64,000 bases of DNA from contig NC_052504.1 of assembly GCF_014356525.2 (NCBI RefSeq), positions 61,429,637 through 61,493,636 on the forward strand. The letters run 5' to 3'. The translations under genes and the position numbers were made by a program. Origin of the DNA: Nilaparvata lugens. Its lineage: Eukaryota > Arthropoda > Insecta > Hemiptera > Delphacidae. The notes below the pieces were generated by a model. That model was not told the origin of the DNA. It searched no databases and worked only from the letters and a program-made list of their open reading frames with translations. Within the stretch, counting starts at the first letter, position 1, and every line of letters begins with the position of its first letter. Of this stretch, positions 20,294 through 31,285 are shown one piece after another.

Positions 20294-23020
20294 AAAAATA
20301 TAACGTAATTTTGGTAATTTGTGACATAGTTTATTTCTTTATATCGATTTTATCGTCGTAAACAGATACTAATGTCAGAACTATATCCAAGTCACCTATT
20401 ATCAAAGTTCACCAAAGAAGAATTACTATTTCTTTGAACTTCCCCCTTTTCAATGGAGAATTGGAGTTTCTGTATATTATTGTCATATTTTCAAAACTTT
20501 CAATCCAGTATAATCTTAATTTTTTGTTTCCTGCATGAATATGAGCTGGGAAAAACTGATAGTGATAGAAAATACATTTTGTGAAGTTCAGAATTTGATA
20601 TTGTGGTGATTATTCATTTTAATAATAAAAAGCTTGCCCAGAGGCTATGAATATTGCAGTTTCAATATCACTGATGTATTCTATGAATATCCATATTTTA
20701 TTACTTAGAGGAGCGTGATGAATTGATTTAAGCAAATAATAGGTAGAATTCATGTAATTCAAGTTGAAATGATGAAAAATCGTAAAATTGGATATTACCA
20801 TTAAAATCTTTGAAAGATTATATATGATTCAGTATTCTTGATAGCGAGAAAGACTTTCGCAGGGTGATGACTTCATAATTCCTACTATGTATATAGGGAT
20901 TCTCTTGAGATTATAGTTGCTCTATTGACTGCAAATCTTTGGAAAATAAAGTCATAAAGCCATAAACGACAAAATCCTCAAGATTCAATGAAGCGAATGT
21001 CTTTTAGTTCATCACATAGAAAGTACGAATTGAACTTTCAAGCTCTAAAAGTTTACAACTAATTTTGTATTGTGAGAGAAAGTGGAGCAGTTCTCGTTTT
21101 ATTTTGGCTACAAGAGCAAGGCTCATTCATACACATCATTGTGAACCTTATTACCGTATTAGTAGTTTTGTGAGATAGAAAACGACTTGCCTTTTCTGCT
21201 AGGGATAAAGCTGGAGCGTGGCACATGAGAGTGACGCGTCAGGCTGGCGGGTGGCCCGCTACTGACTGCTTCTACTCATCCTGAACCCTTCTGTTGGCGC
21301 AAGCGTTCTCAGTCAGCTACCCCCAGACCCCCCTCAACTACACCCTCCCACAACTCACGCTCATCACCTCCGAATGTACCTCAATCCTCAATATCATTGA
21401 ATGTACGTTCTAGAACAATACGCGTCCTCATCATCTGAAGTAGGGTGAACCGAAGGAGGAATGTTTATCAATATTATATTCAACTTTAGTGATTACTTCT
21501 GATCGTAAGTTGTTCTTAATTCATTTCCGATTATGTCAACAGATACTTAGATCCGTTACTATATTGATGATATTAGGTACTGATATCTAGAATTTTAAAT
21601 TTATCAACCATTGAATTGAAAAATAGACAAAATCGAGATGAAGATGAAAATTTATAGTAAGAATTAATAAGTAACATAAGTTACATTCCTGATTATAACT
21701 ATTTTCAAATATTTCCCGAGTGAATCGAGTTTAAAGATAATTCTGTGATCTTTTGTGTATCTATTACTATATTCTAATGTATCAAACTTCATAATATTAT
21801 GCAATGATTTGATGAACTGGTTAGTTCTCAGTTCATCATTCCCATTAGTTCGGTTGGTTCTAGCTCATGAGTTGAGAAGCTTCCACATTTGACAGAATTC
21901 GAACAATTCAAGCTGAAAATTGTGTGCAATCGTGCGAGTAATAAAGTTAGAAGTTGGTGAATGCAGTATAATTAGAGCACTTGTTTCCATGCATAGTCCT
22001 ATCGAAAAAATGATCATGATTCAAAATTCTATTCATCGTTTTCACATGCAAAAGCTGTTCTCTGAACTCATGAGTTTGAGCACATTGGCTCGGATTGAAA
22101 CCATATATATGCACGAATGTTCGTTAGGAACTGGAGTTTTTCCAATTGCTGTCATACTGTCATAATAATTGTATTCGAAGTTGAAAGCTATCTATCAATT
22201 CATAGATCTATCAACAATAAGCTGAATTATCTACGATACATTCTCAAACATTGTGCACTGTATTTATTTGTGGAATTGGTTTTTCAGGATAGTTCCAGAT
22301 CCAATATGTACAGGAAAACTTGACCCAATTTGTTTATGTACATGGAATTTCTACAATAATCTGTAGCTTTATTATCCTCTATATCCCACTCATTGACGTG
22401 AACATGTGAAATTTGATAATATTAATACATACCAATGAATTTTATAAGTGACTTATAATAAATGATAAATATTATCTAGTAATGGAGTGATAAATCGACT
22501 CGAAGGTAATTGATTCATAGAGCTAGAATTTTGACTCTTGAAAAATACTTCAATTAATATTGCTCTTTGGGAGAAAGAAGTACAATTAGAAAAACATGGA
22601 GTAAAAGATGGTGATTCTGCTCTCATGTCAAAATCAGTCCACATGATACATGGATCTGATGAGTGTAATTTTGTTGTGGATCAATTGAGTGACGTTGCCT
22701 GTGATGACAAATGATGTCAAAGCATATGAACATAATATTCAGTCCATCTCTATATGACAGAGTAGTCCATGTAACCAACGGTTTCAAAATGTGGGATGAG
22801 CACGCTGTGGATGCGATTAACAAAGCTGTCATCACCAGACGACTTCCAGGCTCATATTGAACGGTTGGTCAGTGCTGATTGACGTGCAATAAGTATTTCT
22901 TTGAACTTGACTATTAACATTCCCATCAGATCGATGAGTACTACAATTCGGTGCGGCCTGATTAGTTTTTGTTGATTGCGCATTCACTTCTTCCCGCATC
23001 ACTTTCAACATTTCCATCAG
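20294..23020. other. AT-rich stretch with a GC-rich patch at 21190-21380
   Basis: No gene recognised. The patch around 21190-21380 (GTGACGCGTCAGGCTGGCGGG and a C-rich run) stands out from its surroundings and could be regulatory, but no motif identifies it. The minus-strand ORFs at 22623-23017 have no domain I can name. Confidence 0.35.
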
Positions 23021-23160
23021 CCAGAAGAGAATGCATTTTGGCTAATTTTCTGTGTACAATTGAAAATATTCCACCAAGATCAATAACTCATCAATAATTT
23101 ATCTTGGTGGAATATTTTAAATTGCACACAGAATATTGGCCAAAATGCATTCTCTTCTGG
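23021..23160. repeat. Long hairpin: 60-bp arms, 20-base loop
   Basis: Arm 23021-23080 (starts CCAGAAGAGAATGCATTTTG) pairs with arm 23101-23160 with 4 mismatches in 60 bases; the loop is 23081-23100. The RNA from either strand would fold into a single long stem, similar in size to a pre-miRNA or hairpin-siRNA precursor. It may equally be a young inverted duplication or a foldback MITE. Confidence 0.85.
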
Positions 23161-23444
23161 AACAATTCATTCGAGAGGTTTAAAAATGCCATTCAAATTA
23201 TCTTTTTTATTGTTATTCATTATCAATATAAACTTACGAAGTGAACAATCAATAAAGGAAATATCTAGCTCCATTTATAAACGATTTTTGACAGCGAATA
23301 TAAGTTATGTTGTAAAAATTTACTACCCAAAACCTAAACCGAATTAGTTCTGATAGGTTGCTGTTGCTGATTGATACCAACTATCAAAATTTAACTTATG
23401 TTTGTTCATGGAATCGTTAAAAAATCCTTATAGTATATATGTAT

Positions 23445-23683
23445 ACTAGCAGGAACCCGTGCTTCGCAAGGATCTATTTTCAAACTTGATAATCTGAAAA
23501 CTTGACGTAATGAAATCCTGAAGAATTGAAAATAGGCCTATAACCATCCTTGGTTAATCAAGAATCTAGCCTATATGCAAAATTTCAAGTTAATTAGTCC
23601 TATAGTTCAGACGTGATGATGCGTCAAACATAATTCTCCTATCCCGTACGTGTGTAGAAGCCAACTCTTTATTTTATTATAGA
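23445..23683 (-). mobile_element. Helitron-like element, family H, copy 2 (apparently complete)
   Basis: On the minus strand it starts TCTATAATAAAATAAAGAG and ends GCGAAGCACGGGTTCCTGCTAGT (last five bases CTAGT), matching the TC...CTRRT rule. The base before TC is A, as expected for insertion at AT. It shares all internal blocks with copies at 10513, 51828 and 52395. 239 bp, non-coding. Confidence 0.7.
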
Positions 23684-23899
23684 TATGGTTAACAACTGCA
23701 AGAGATAGGAGTGTGGAACAGAATAGTTGTGACACTACGTATGATAGCGCCAGAAGTGTCTCAAACACAATAGTAGGTACTACATGAACTTTTTGAAAGT
23801 GATTTGGAAAAAAAATGTTAAAACAACAGAACTGAAAGTTCTCAACCTTATCATTCTACATCCATTTAGAGAGGCTTTTGTTTGAGCCGAATGAAATCT

Positions 23900-24817
23900 T
23901 CTATTTATATAAAAATGAATGTCTGTTTGTGTGTTTGTTCCCTATGACTTGAAAAATACTTGACATAACGGCATGAAACTTTGGGAATATGTTGTGTGAA
24001 TATTGGGGATGGTTTCTGACCAGGAATTTCAATAGGGTGGCTGATAATGATTATTTATTAGGCTAATCCATTTTACAGATCTATGTTTTCGAAATTGTCG
24101 GCCTAGCGGCAACCGGTGAACGGAAAGATGATCATGATTCAAGATCATATTGAGATAATATGATTCAGCATCTTAAGTTATCAGCTGTAATAAACACGTC
24201 ACCCTATGATAAATTGTGTAGGCTACTGCTATTACAACGGTAGTTTGGAGTTGAAGTGTAGTTGATTGATACCAGCTGTATGTTCCTAATGGTTCCTTAG
24301 AATACCTATACAAATCACTCCCCTATCAATGAGTAACCGGAAAATGTTGGAAAAAAATTATTCACCTCATGGAAGAGAGTTGTTCATATTGCATTCATTA
24401 ATGGCAGAATAATTTAAAAATTTTTTTCAATTCAGCTTAGCTTATTATTCATCCTAAAATGGAAGATGGAAAGAATATGTAATTCTATGTGTTTCATTGT
24501 ACATCGCATATATCCTGGACCATCTATTGACAATCAACAACTATGAAAACATTGAATTCATCTTTGAAACACTGATTTATCCTATCTATTTCTTTTTTAA
24601 TTCAACACTTTACTGTTAGATATTACTACCAATTGATTGAGAAGAATATGTTTTGGTAATAATGAATGCTGCATGACTAAGCACATAGGAAGTCCGTATT
24701 CAGATGTGAATGGAAATATTGATTGTCAGATACATTTTATGATTCACCAAATAAAGTAATGTGTTACATGACGTACATCGACTTTTTGGCGGTACGAAGT
24801 TCGCCAGGTAAGCTAGT
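23900..24817 (+). mobile_element. Helitron-like element, family G, long copy (918 bp)
   Basis: It starts TCTATTTATATAAAAATGAATG at 23900 and ends GGCGGTACGAAGTTCGCC with a short stem, then AGGTAAGCTAGT at 24817, followed by T. This fits Helitron termini (TC start; hairpin about 10 bases before CTRRT). The same ends and internal blocks (CGGCATGAAACTTTGGGA, ATTGGGGATGGTTTCTGAC, TTTTCGAAATTGTCGGCC) recur at 29305-29803. No coding capacity; it would rely on an autonomous helper. Confidence 0.7.
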
Positions 24818-25554
24818 TGTAAATAAAGCTTTATTATTAATAGTCAACGCTGAAAAAAGACAGGCTCAATCACCAGGAATACTATACATTCTATGAAGGA
24901 CCAGTAAGCCATTAATTTTGAGTAGTTCAATCACTTCCATTATAGACACTGAATACATTATGGACAATCAATACGTATGAAATTTTTTAGCTACAAAATA
25001 ATAAACTTTGATTGAAGTGACTCCAACTACTACAATATGAATAACCATTTAGATCAAATATAAGAAATCACTCACATCTCTCATCAACTCGTACTCTTTG
25101 TTCACAAAATATTAACACAAAAATATAAGTTACAGTATATTGAATGAACTCACGGCTAATACCGTACTCAAGTTTGTCTTTTTCTGGCCGTGCTACAAAT
25201 AAATGTAGGTTTATGTTTGACATCTCGTTTTTGTAATCTTGTTGTTTATTGAGAAATTTTTCAATGTGATTTTCGTTTGCAATAAAATTTGAATTTGAAA
25301 AAAGAATTATCAAGAAACTCCTAACCAAAGAAAATCTTAGTTCTAATCGGAATGTAACAATGGAACAAACACGTGGCAAGCTTGCGCTTTCGATCCAAAG
25401 AAAATTAAATTTGATCAGCTGATTGATAAAATTATTTTAAGCTTTCCAATGATTACAACATATATGTTAGAATATCATGTGTCAATTATTACAGTTCCAT
25501 ATGGCATTCACCTTACCATGATCATAACCTTACTAAATAGGATCCTTGTTCATC
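24818..25554. other. AT-rich non-coding stretch
   Basis: The minus-strand ORF at 25068-25379 (103 codons) has no recognisable domain or splice context. Nothing else seen. Confidence 0.4.
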
Positions 25555-25980
25555 CTTTGAAACCCTTAGAGGCGAAATATCTCAAATTCCGTTCTTAGTG
25601 CGCGTCTTGCATGTTTGAAGAATATTTGTGCAGAGTTTTAAGTCTATAGGCCAATTACTTCGAGCTGTAGTGTGATTTTACAAGAAAATTTTCAAAAAAT
25701 GTCCTCTCCTGGACTCCTCTCTGCTCCTAGCCTAGAATTTTTTTTCGTAGCTGAACAAAAAAGTTCCTCATGACTTTGCTGTGCAATGAGCGGTTGAAAA
25801 ATTTTCAAAATTTTTTGGGGGGCCCAGCTCCCTCAGGGGGGCAAATTTCTGAAAATCCTTTCTTAGTGGATGTTTTTAGGCTATCATAAACGATTGTGCA
25901 AAATTTCAAGTTTGTAGGCTCAGTAGTTTGGGCTGTGGTGTGATTTCAGTCTGTCGGGGCTTAGCCTTTTATAGATATAG
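25555..25980 (-). mobile_element. Helitron-like 5' end fragment with an internal diverged duplication
   Basis: Two diverged blocks repeat within it, each with TTCTTAGTG..., a GTGCARARTTT phrase and a GGGCTGTGGTGTGATTT-like phrase (about 25570-25680 and 25850-25950). The right end TTTTATAGATATAGA reads TCTATATCTATAAAA on the minus strand, the TC-type start shared by the other Helitron-like elements here. A related fragment lies at 57955-58133. Confidence 0.45.
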
Positions 25981-26547
25981 AGAAGAGAAGAAAAGAAGAA
26001 GAGATAGTGAATTGTTACTTTGATGATGAATATTTGAAATATGACTAACTTCCTGATATCTTCCATCAATTCCTCTTAAATATATGATTTTTGGAATTGT
26101 GGATTCCAAAGTGATCAGCAAAGGTTAAGAGACCTTTGAGGACTGATAACTTTTTTCAACAGTCGTAATACTCCATTCATTTCATCAAGTCCCTGTAAAT
26201 TATACTCTGTCAACTTATTATAATGTACACTTCTCTGACCCACATCTTCCATAATAAAGTATACTTTACCCACAGTAGGCTACAGAAGAAGTATAGAATA
26301 CAGTAGGCTATAGAAGAAAGCTTCTATATGTATATTGATATTTCATAGACTATAGATCTTTATTGTGAATGTATAAGCATGCTTACTCTTTAAATTATGA
26401 ATCAGCTATAAGCTTGAGTTATAATGAATTGAACGATTCAATTCATACTCTTGTTCATATACATAGCTCTGTGAGCTCTGATAAATCTTTCAAGCATTGA
26501 AAATACGTTCTTCTTCAATCAATTCATTTAAACATTCTTAGGTGAGT

Positions 26548-26622
26548 GGTTGACGCTTTAATTTGTCAAGACCATGAAACTTCGAAAAGCGAAATTAAAT
26601 TTCAAGGATGTTATACTGAGTC
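26548..26622 (+). repeat. 75-bp direct repeat, copy 1
   Basis: GGTTGACGCTTTAATTTGTC...TTATACTGAGTC is repeated at 27092-27166 with a single substitution, 544 bases downstream. Confidence 0.9.
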
Positions 26623-27091
26623 AAGGTATCAAGTTCAACTTGAGCTAAGTTTAAGCTTGTAACAAGTTGAACTGAACAAAGAATCAGTATGACCAGTCCT
26701 TGCTTGAGGGTTTCAGAATCTACCTGCTACCATCGAAGAAGGAGCAGTTCTTCATAGAAATGGAGAACACCTAGAAAGAGAAATGGAATAATAGTGCAGA
26801 ATTGGGAGAATGAATATTCTGGATGAATCCTTGATTTCAGAGGAGCAGAAAGGGACAGAAATTTGGTATTTGACGGGACAAGCTTCATAGACCCTATTTT
26901 GTAGTCTAAGGGTTAAAGCTCGAGTATCAAATTCCAGTTTTATTATAATGAAATTGAATTGGAGTAAGTAGAGTTAATTGGAGCGAGTAAAATGAATAAA
27001 CTTTCTCTAGATCATTTGCTGATCTGTATTAGTCTCCATTGCAGGCAATACAGTGTACATTAAAATAGCAAGTTTAATGGAGTATGAGTAT

Positions 27092-27166
27092 GGTTGACGC
27101 TTTAATTTGTCAAGACCATGAAACTTCGAAAAGCGAAAATAAATTTCAAGGATGTTATACTGAGTC
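27092..27166 (+). repeat. 75-bp direct repeat, copy 2
   Basis: Near-identical to 26548-26622. No wider homology is evident on either side, so this is either a recent local copy or two ends of a small element. Confidence 0.9.
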
Positions 27167-28376
27167 CTATTACTATTACCTGAGTCCTAGAGTACTATCA
27201 CTGTGCATTACTGGTTTATAAAGTGCCGACTACTGTTATACTACAGCATATCACATCATATTGTTCCATCTTTATAATGATAGTATGGTAGTGAAGAGCA
27301 TTGCATTGGTCAATGCATATTCGGGCTGAAGCTGAAGAGTTTTAATGAGCCTGTGGAGTTTCCGAGTGCAGGAATTGACCATACGCTTATCCTAATGGAG
27401 AGTTTCAGCTGGCAGATGGCTTTGCTGACCCTCGTCAAATCCAGTAACACTCTTCAGTATAATGAGTTTGTAAATGCGACAACTAACTGTCGCTGACCAG
27501 CATCAAAAAATTGAAAGTGAATGCTGAGGGATATCTCAACCTGACTCTCAATTACACTCTCCAACAGCTATTAGCCGTTTTCACATCGGTATCTCACCGA
27601 CACGACACAACAGGACTGAGTTTACTCTGATTGACAGTTCTGGAGAAGGCTGTGGTTTATAACTGCCCGAGGTCTACTGTTTCCAGAACCACTACGAGTT
27701 TATTGTAAGTAGGATTAATTATAGATTTAGAACTTAAGTTTGCAGTGGAAACTCACCAATAAATTCTTACAAAAACCCCGTTCTCATTTCGGTCAGATCA
27801 ATGTTGAAGGAGGATAAGGGATGTGTTGGAGAGTTAGCTTGATAAATTCATGAGCTTGCACTAGCATTGACTTACCTTCATAGTTCTGATCATTATAGCG
27901 TCCCTTATATCGGTTCGTTGAAGAAGAAAAGCAAAAATGAATCGTGAGAGTTAACCAATAGTCTTGAAGAAGGGAATAAACCAGCATTTCTCAAACAATT
28001 TATCTTCGAGACCACATCATTTATTATTTTCACCCGTTCCTGACGATGGTGCTTTTATCATGGGATTGTATCCAATCATCACTCTCTTGTCTCAGACCTT
28101 TAACGAGGAAAACATTCTCTTTACTATAGCCGTCGCACGTTTATAACGCTCCAGGAAATTCTACTTAGTTATTTTTCTGAAAATTGACGCCGAAAATAGC
28201 TTCATGTTCGTTAGAGCTACGATAATAAACTTATGGTGAGGGCAATCACATTTCTATATCGATTATTAATACTTTTTAATTAAATCAATTGGTATTATTA
28301 TTTATCCAATGTAGACAATAATATGATGCCTTATCATTATAGGATTGTATTGACTGTCCTCCGCGTGAAGAGGTTT

Positions 28377-28526
28377 GCGTGCTGCTCCCGAAAATTGCCG
28401 ATGAGAAGTGTTGAAAATTATAATTATTCATGGGGAATAAACGCACTTTTTGCGTGCTGCTCCCGAAAATTGGCGATGAGAAGTATTGAAAATTGTAATT
28501 ATTGATGGGGAATAAACGCACTTGAC
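28377..28526 (+). repeat. Two-copy 75-bp tandem repeat
   Basis: GCGTGCTGCTCCCGAAAATT...GGGGAATAAACGCACTT occurs at 28377 and again at 28452 with about five substitutions. It is a local tandem duplication and creates matching ORFs on both strands. Confidence 0.9.
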
Positions 28527-29304
28527 AATTGATTTTAGAAGCGCATAGCATTAATGAATATAATTTCTCATTTCTCAATAGAAGTACTTATCATGAATGC
28601 TACAGTTCTACTGGAATTTCCAAGAATTAAAAGATAATTAACAATATTAGAAATATCAACTGAGCTGATAAGACATTATGATAGAATTTAAATAGAGAAA
28701 ATAGAGTCTGCTGATAGAATTTTATCTACTGATTTCCACTTGTCACACGCGAGATGAGTAATTTTTCAGAACATGAAGCTATTTTATGAAGAATGCATAA
28801 AATACTACTGAATTTTAATTCCAACGCAGAAACGTAGAGTGCGTTTTAATTGAAAATTCATTAGCCACAGAATTGTTGCAGCTTTTCAGTTTCTCATTTT
28901 GATGGATTCCCAATATAACCAAGTCTTCAACGAACAATAGGTCTGATTGATCAGTTCTGTACTAATAAGAAGTTATGAAAAATTGTTGCTTTGATCACTT
29001 CGCAGTTATATGGTGGAGAATTTCAAGTTACTCCTTCCAAATTATATCAGCTTTAGGATGTATCTCTGTAGACTTCAACACCAATCGGGAAACATTCTTC
29101 GTCAGGCACATCTTCCCCCACTGGCTTTGACACAGCTCCTGTTGGAAAAATGCAAATGCAGCTTAATTACAAAAATGTATTGCATGTTGTCTAATCTACC
29201 ATTCTTGCAATCTGTAGGTGAAGATTTGGGTTTAATGACAGGGAGAAACTTTGGAGTGGGAATAGTAATAATTGAACATCTTCCTGATAAAGATGGTGAA
29301 TTAA
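28527..29304. other. AT-rich non-coding stretch
   Basis: The ORF at 29010-29321 overlaps the start of the next mobile element and shows no domain. Confidence 0.4.
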
Positions 29305-29803
29305 TCTTCACATATGAATGAAGAATGTCTATTTGTGTGTTAGTTTGTTTGATAGTTTATTTGTTCCCTATAGACTCGAAAACTACATGACAGAACGGCA
29401 TGAAACTTTGGGATGATATTGTGTGAATATTGGGGATGGTTTCTGACAAGAAATTTTAATAGGAGGGCTAATAATAATTATATAATTAATCCATTTTACT
29501 GACCTATGTTTTCGAAATTGTCGGCCGAGCGGCTAACGTAGAACGGGAAGATCATCATGATTCAAGATAATGTTGTGATAATATGATTTAGCATCTAAAC
29601 TTATCAGCTGTATAAACACGTCACACTGTGATAAAATTGTTCACTGGTATTGAAACGGGAGTTTTAAGCACATAGGAGGTCCGTATTGAGATATAAATGA
29701 AAATATTGATTGTCAGATAAGATTCATGATTCACCAAAAAAGTCAAGTGTGACATGAGATACATCGACTTTTTGGCGGTACGAAGTTCGCCGGGTAAGCT
29801 AGT
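29305..29803 (+). mobile_element. Helitron-like element, family G, short copy (about 500 bp)
   Basis: It shares its start region, the CGGCATGAAACTTTGGGA block and the 3' end GGCGGTACGAAGTTCGCC...AAGCTAGT (29803) with the 918-bp copy at 23900-24817, but lacks an internal part. Non-coding. Confidence 0.65.
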
Positions 29804-29990
29804 ATTATAATATTTGTTAAGTGAAGACAGTGAATGTTGGCTGCCTTGTCGATTAGTGCTAAACACTGATAAAATAAGCTAGAATAACACAAACAAAATA
29901 AACATAGCGTATGCAGACTATAATACATGCGTATGTATACTATAGTATACTATCCTATTTCTCCTCAAGTCGCAGTCATTTCCCATATAG

Positions 29991-30028
29991 TCACATAGTG
30001 ACTGCACTATCTAAAAAATTATTATCAG
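29991..30028 (-). CDS. Possible short terminal coding exon of the DUF1989 gene
   Basis: Read on the minus strand, a good acceptor (TTCTCCCACAG) ends just before 30028. Two bases would complete the split codon left by the exon ending at 30238, and 11 further codons lead to a TGA at 29993-29991. The intron would be about 209 bases. The encoded tail is not recognisably conserved, so the real last exon may be elsewhere. Confidence 0.25.
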
Positions 30029-30237
30029 CTGTGGGAGAATCACCCAGAATGCTATTACAGATGAATGCAGTCATGCGTTTATCCACACAACCAATAATTA
30101 TATAACAATATATTTATAATATAGTGGAAGAAATATTATGATATTCCACCACCGTAGTTTAACCATATACAGTACAATCAGTTGTATCTGTGGTTCGTCA
30201 TAAACATTTTCAAGAATTTTGACTGGTCTCTACATAC

Positions 30238-30343
30238 CTTGTGGGCAGCTGCTTAGAGCGCAAATGAGATCCATATCAGCTATGATCTCGATGTAGTCAC
30301 CCTTCTTTACTGGTGTGGGTTTCACAAAATATTGATTAGTTTC
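30238..30343 (-). CDS. DUF1989 (urea carboxylase-associated) family gene, exon C
   Basis: The exon is bounded on the minus strand by the acceptor CCTTTTTCCACAG and by the donor AAG|GTATGTAG. Its 35 codons plus one base start in phase 0, exactly matching the end of exon B. The protein carries PVKKGDYIEIIADMDLICAL followed by SSCPQG, which corresponds to the C-terminal signature of DUF1989 proteins (a GDYVE...EMDLLVALS.CPQG-type string). In bacteria, members of this family are tied to urea carboxylase operons, and two of them (CgdA/CgdB) form carboxyguanidine deiminase; the insect role is unknown. No in-frame stop. Confidence 0.88.
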
Positions 30344-31127
30344 CTGTGGAAAAAGGTTCAAGTTGTAATTATACTTTATTTCTGTGCTGTATGATGAACA
30401 GACTCTAGACTCTAGTTCTAGAACTATGACTCTTCAACATCTGTAGCTCCAACAACTCATATCTATATATTATCTAGATTGATGAATAGTAATCTAGTCT
30501 ATTGAGAATTGAACGTAGAGCTCACTGAATTTCCTACCATCACAAGTTCAAACTAGAATCTACGCCAGAATTATACTGGCATAATCTAAAAAAATACAGA
30601 ATTCTTATAGAACCTTATTTGAATGATTTCTTACTATCTTCGAAATAGTAAGCTCAACAGCTTTGAAGTATTGCAAGATTCTCAATGATTAAATCAATAT
30701 TTTCTAGTGGGTGATTAATTTTTGTTAATGAAAGTTAGAAACGTTTTAATCAGTGATGGTCAAGGCTCAGTTCTTCCTGAAAAGAAAGCATTTGGGTATG
30801 ATCACATTGGATGCGTCTATTATATTATGCAAGTGTATGTATGATCAAGCACGCAGATGAGGAACAACATCTGGGAAGAGCAATAGGAACACTCACACTT
30901 AACGCGTGCACTTGCTGGTTGCGTTCAATGTGAGCAGCTACAGACAAAACACAACATTTTTCAATAGATCTTTCCAGATTTTTCTCGGCTCATGCACGAT
31001 CTGATGTGCACTTGCATGTAAAAGCATTCAATGTGATCATACTTAATTTTTCACCACATTTTCTCCTGTTTCCGCCAAATATTGTGAAGTACAAGGTTGA
31101 AAGAGCCCGAAAAAAACTGATCATTAC
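30344..31127 (-). other. Intron between DUF1989 exons B and C
   Basis: 784 bases with GTAATG at its 5' end and a pyrimidine tract plus CAG at its 3' end on the minus strand. No other feature seen. Confidence 0.75.
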
Positions 31128-31285
31128 CCTAGTGAATCCGGTGCACATGAAAACATTCCAAACATCATGAACATCTTCTTCGTCTAGACCAATCTTCCTG
31201 ACTGCATCCACCAGCTGAGAGTGACAAGATTGTCTTCTTTCTTTTCCTGTTATTAATTTGTATGTGAAATCATCGCATCTGGTAC
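31128..31285 (-). CDS. DUF1989 family gene, exon B
   Basis: This 158-base exon consists of two bases finishing the codon split after exon A, then 52 codons ending in phase 0 at AGG|GTAATG. The acceptor reads CGTTTTTGAAG. The protein begins TRCDDFTYKL, completing the DVIG-TRCD string typical of the family. It continues with SCHSQLVDAVRKIGL (the position of the family's H..NC..N motif), a DEEDVHDVWN acidic stretch, and NVFMCTGF, matching the family's N.FM motif. Cys residues at three of these spots are candidates for metal or substrate binding, which is inferred. The frame stays open beyond both splice sites, so ORF callers report one 122-codon ORF that hides the exon. Confidence 0.9.

Larger units (their letters stand above)
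25981..28376. other. AT-rich stretch, non-coding apart from the listed repeats
   Basis: Apart from the 75-bp direct repeats I see no gene. Short ORFs at 27793-28146 have no recognisable content. Confidence 0.4.
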
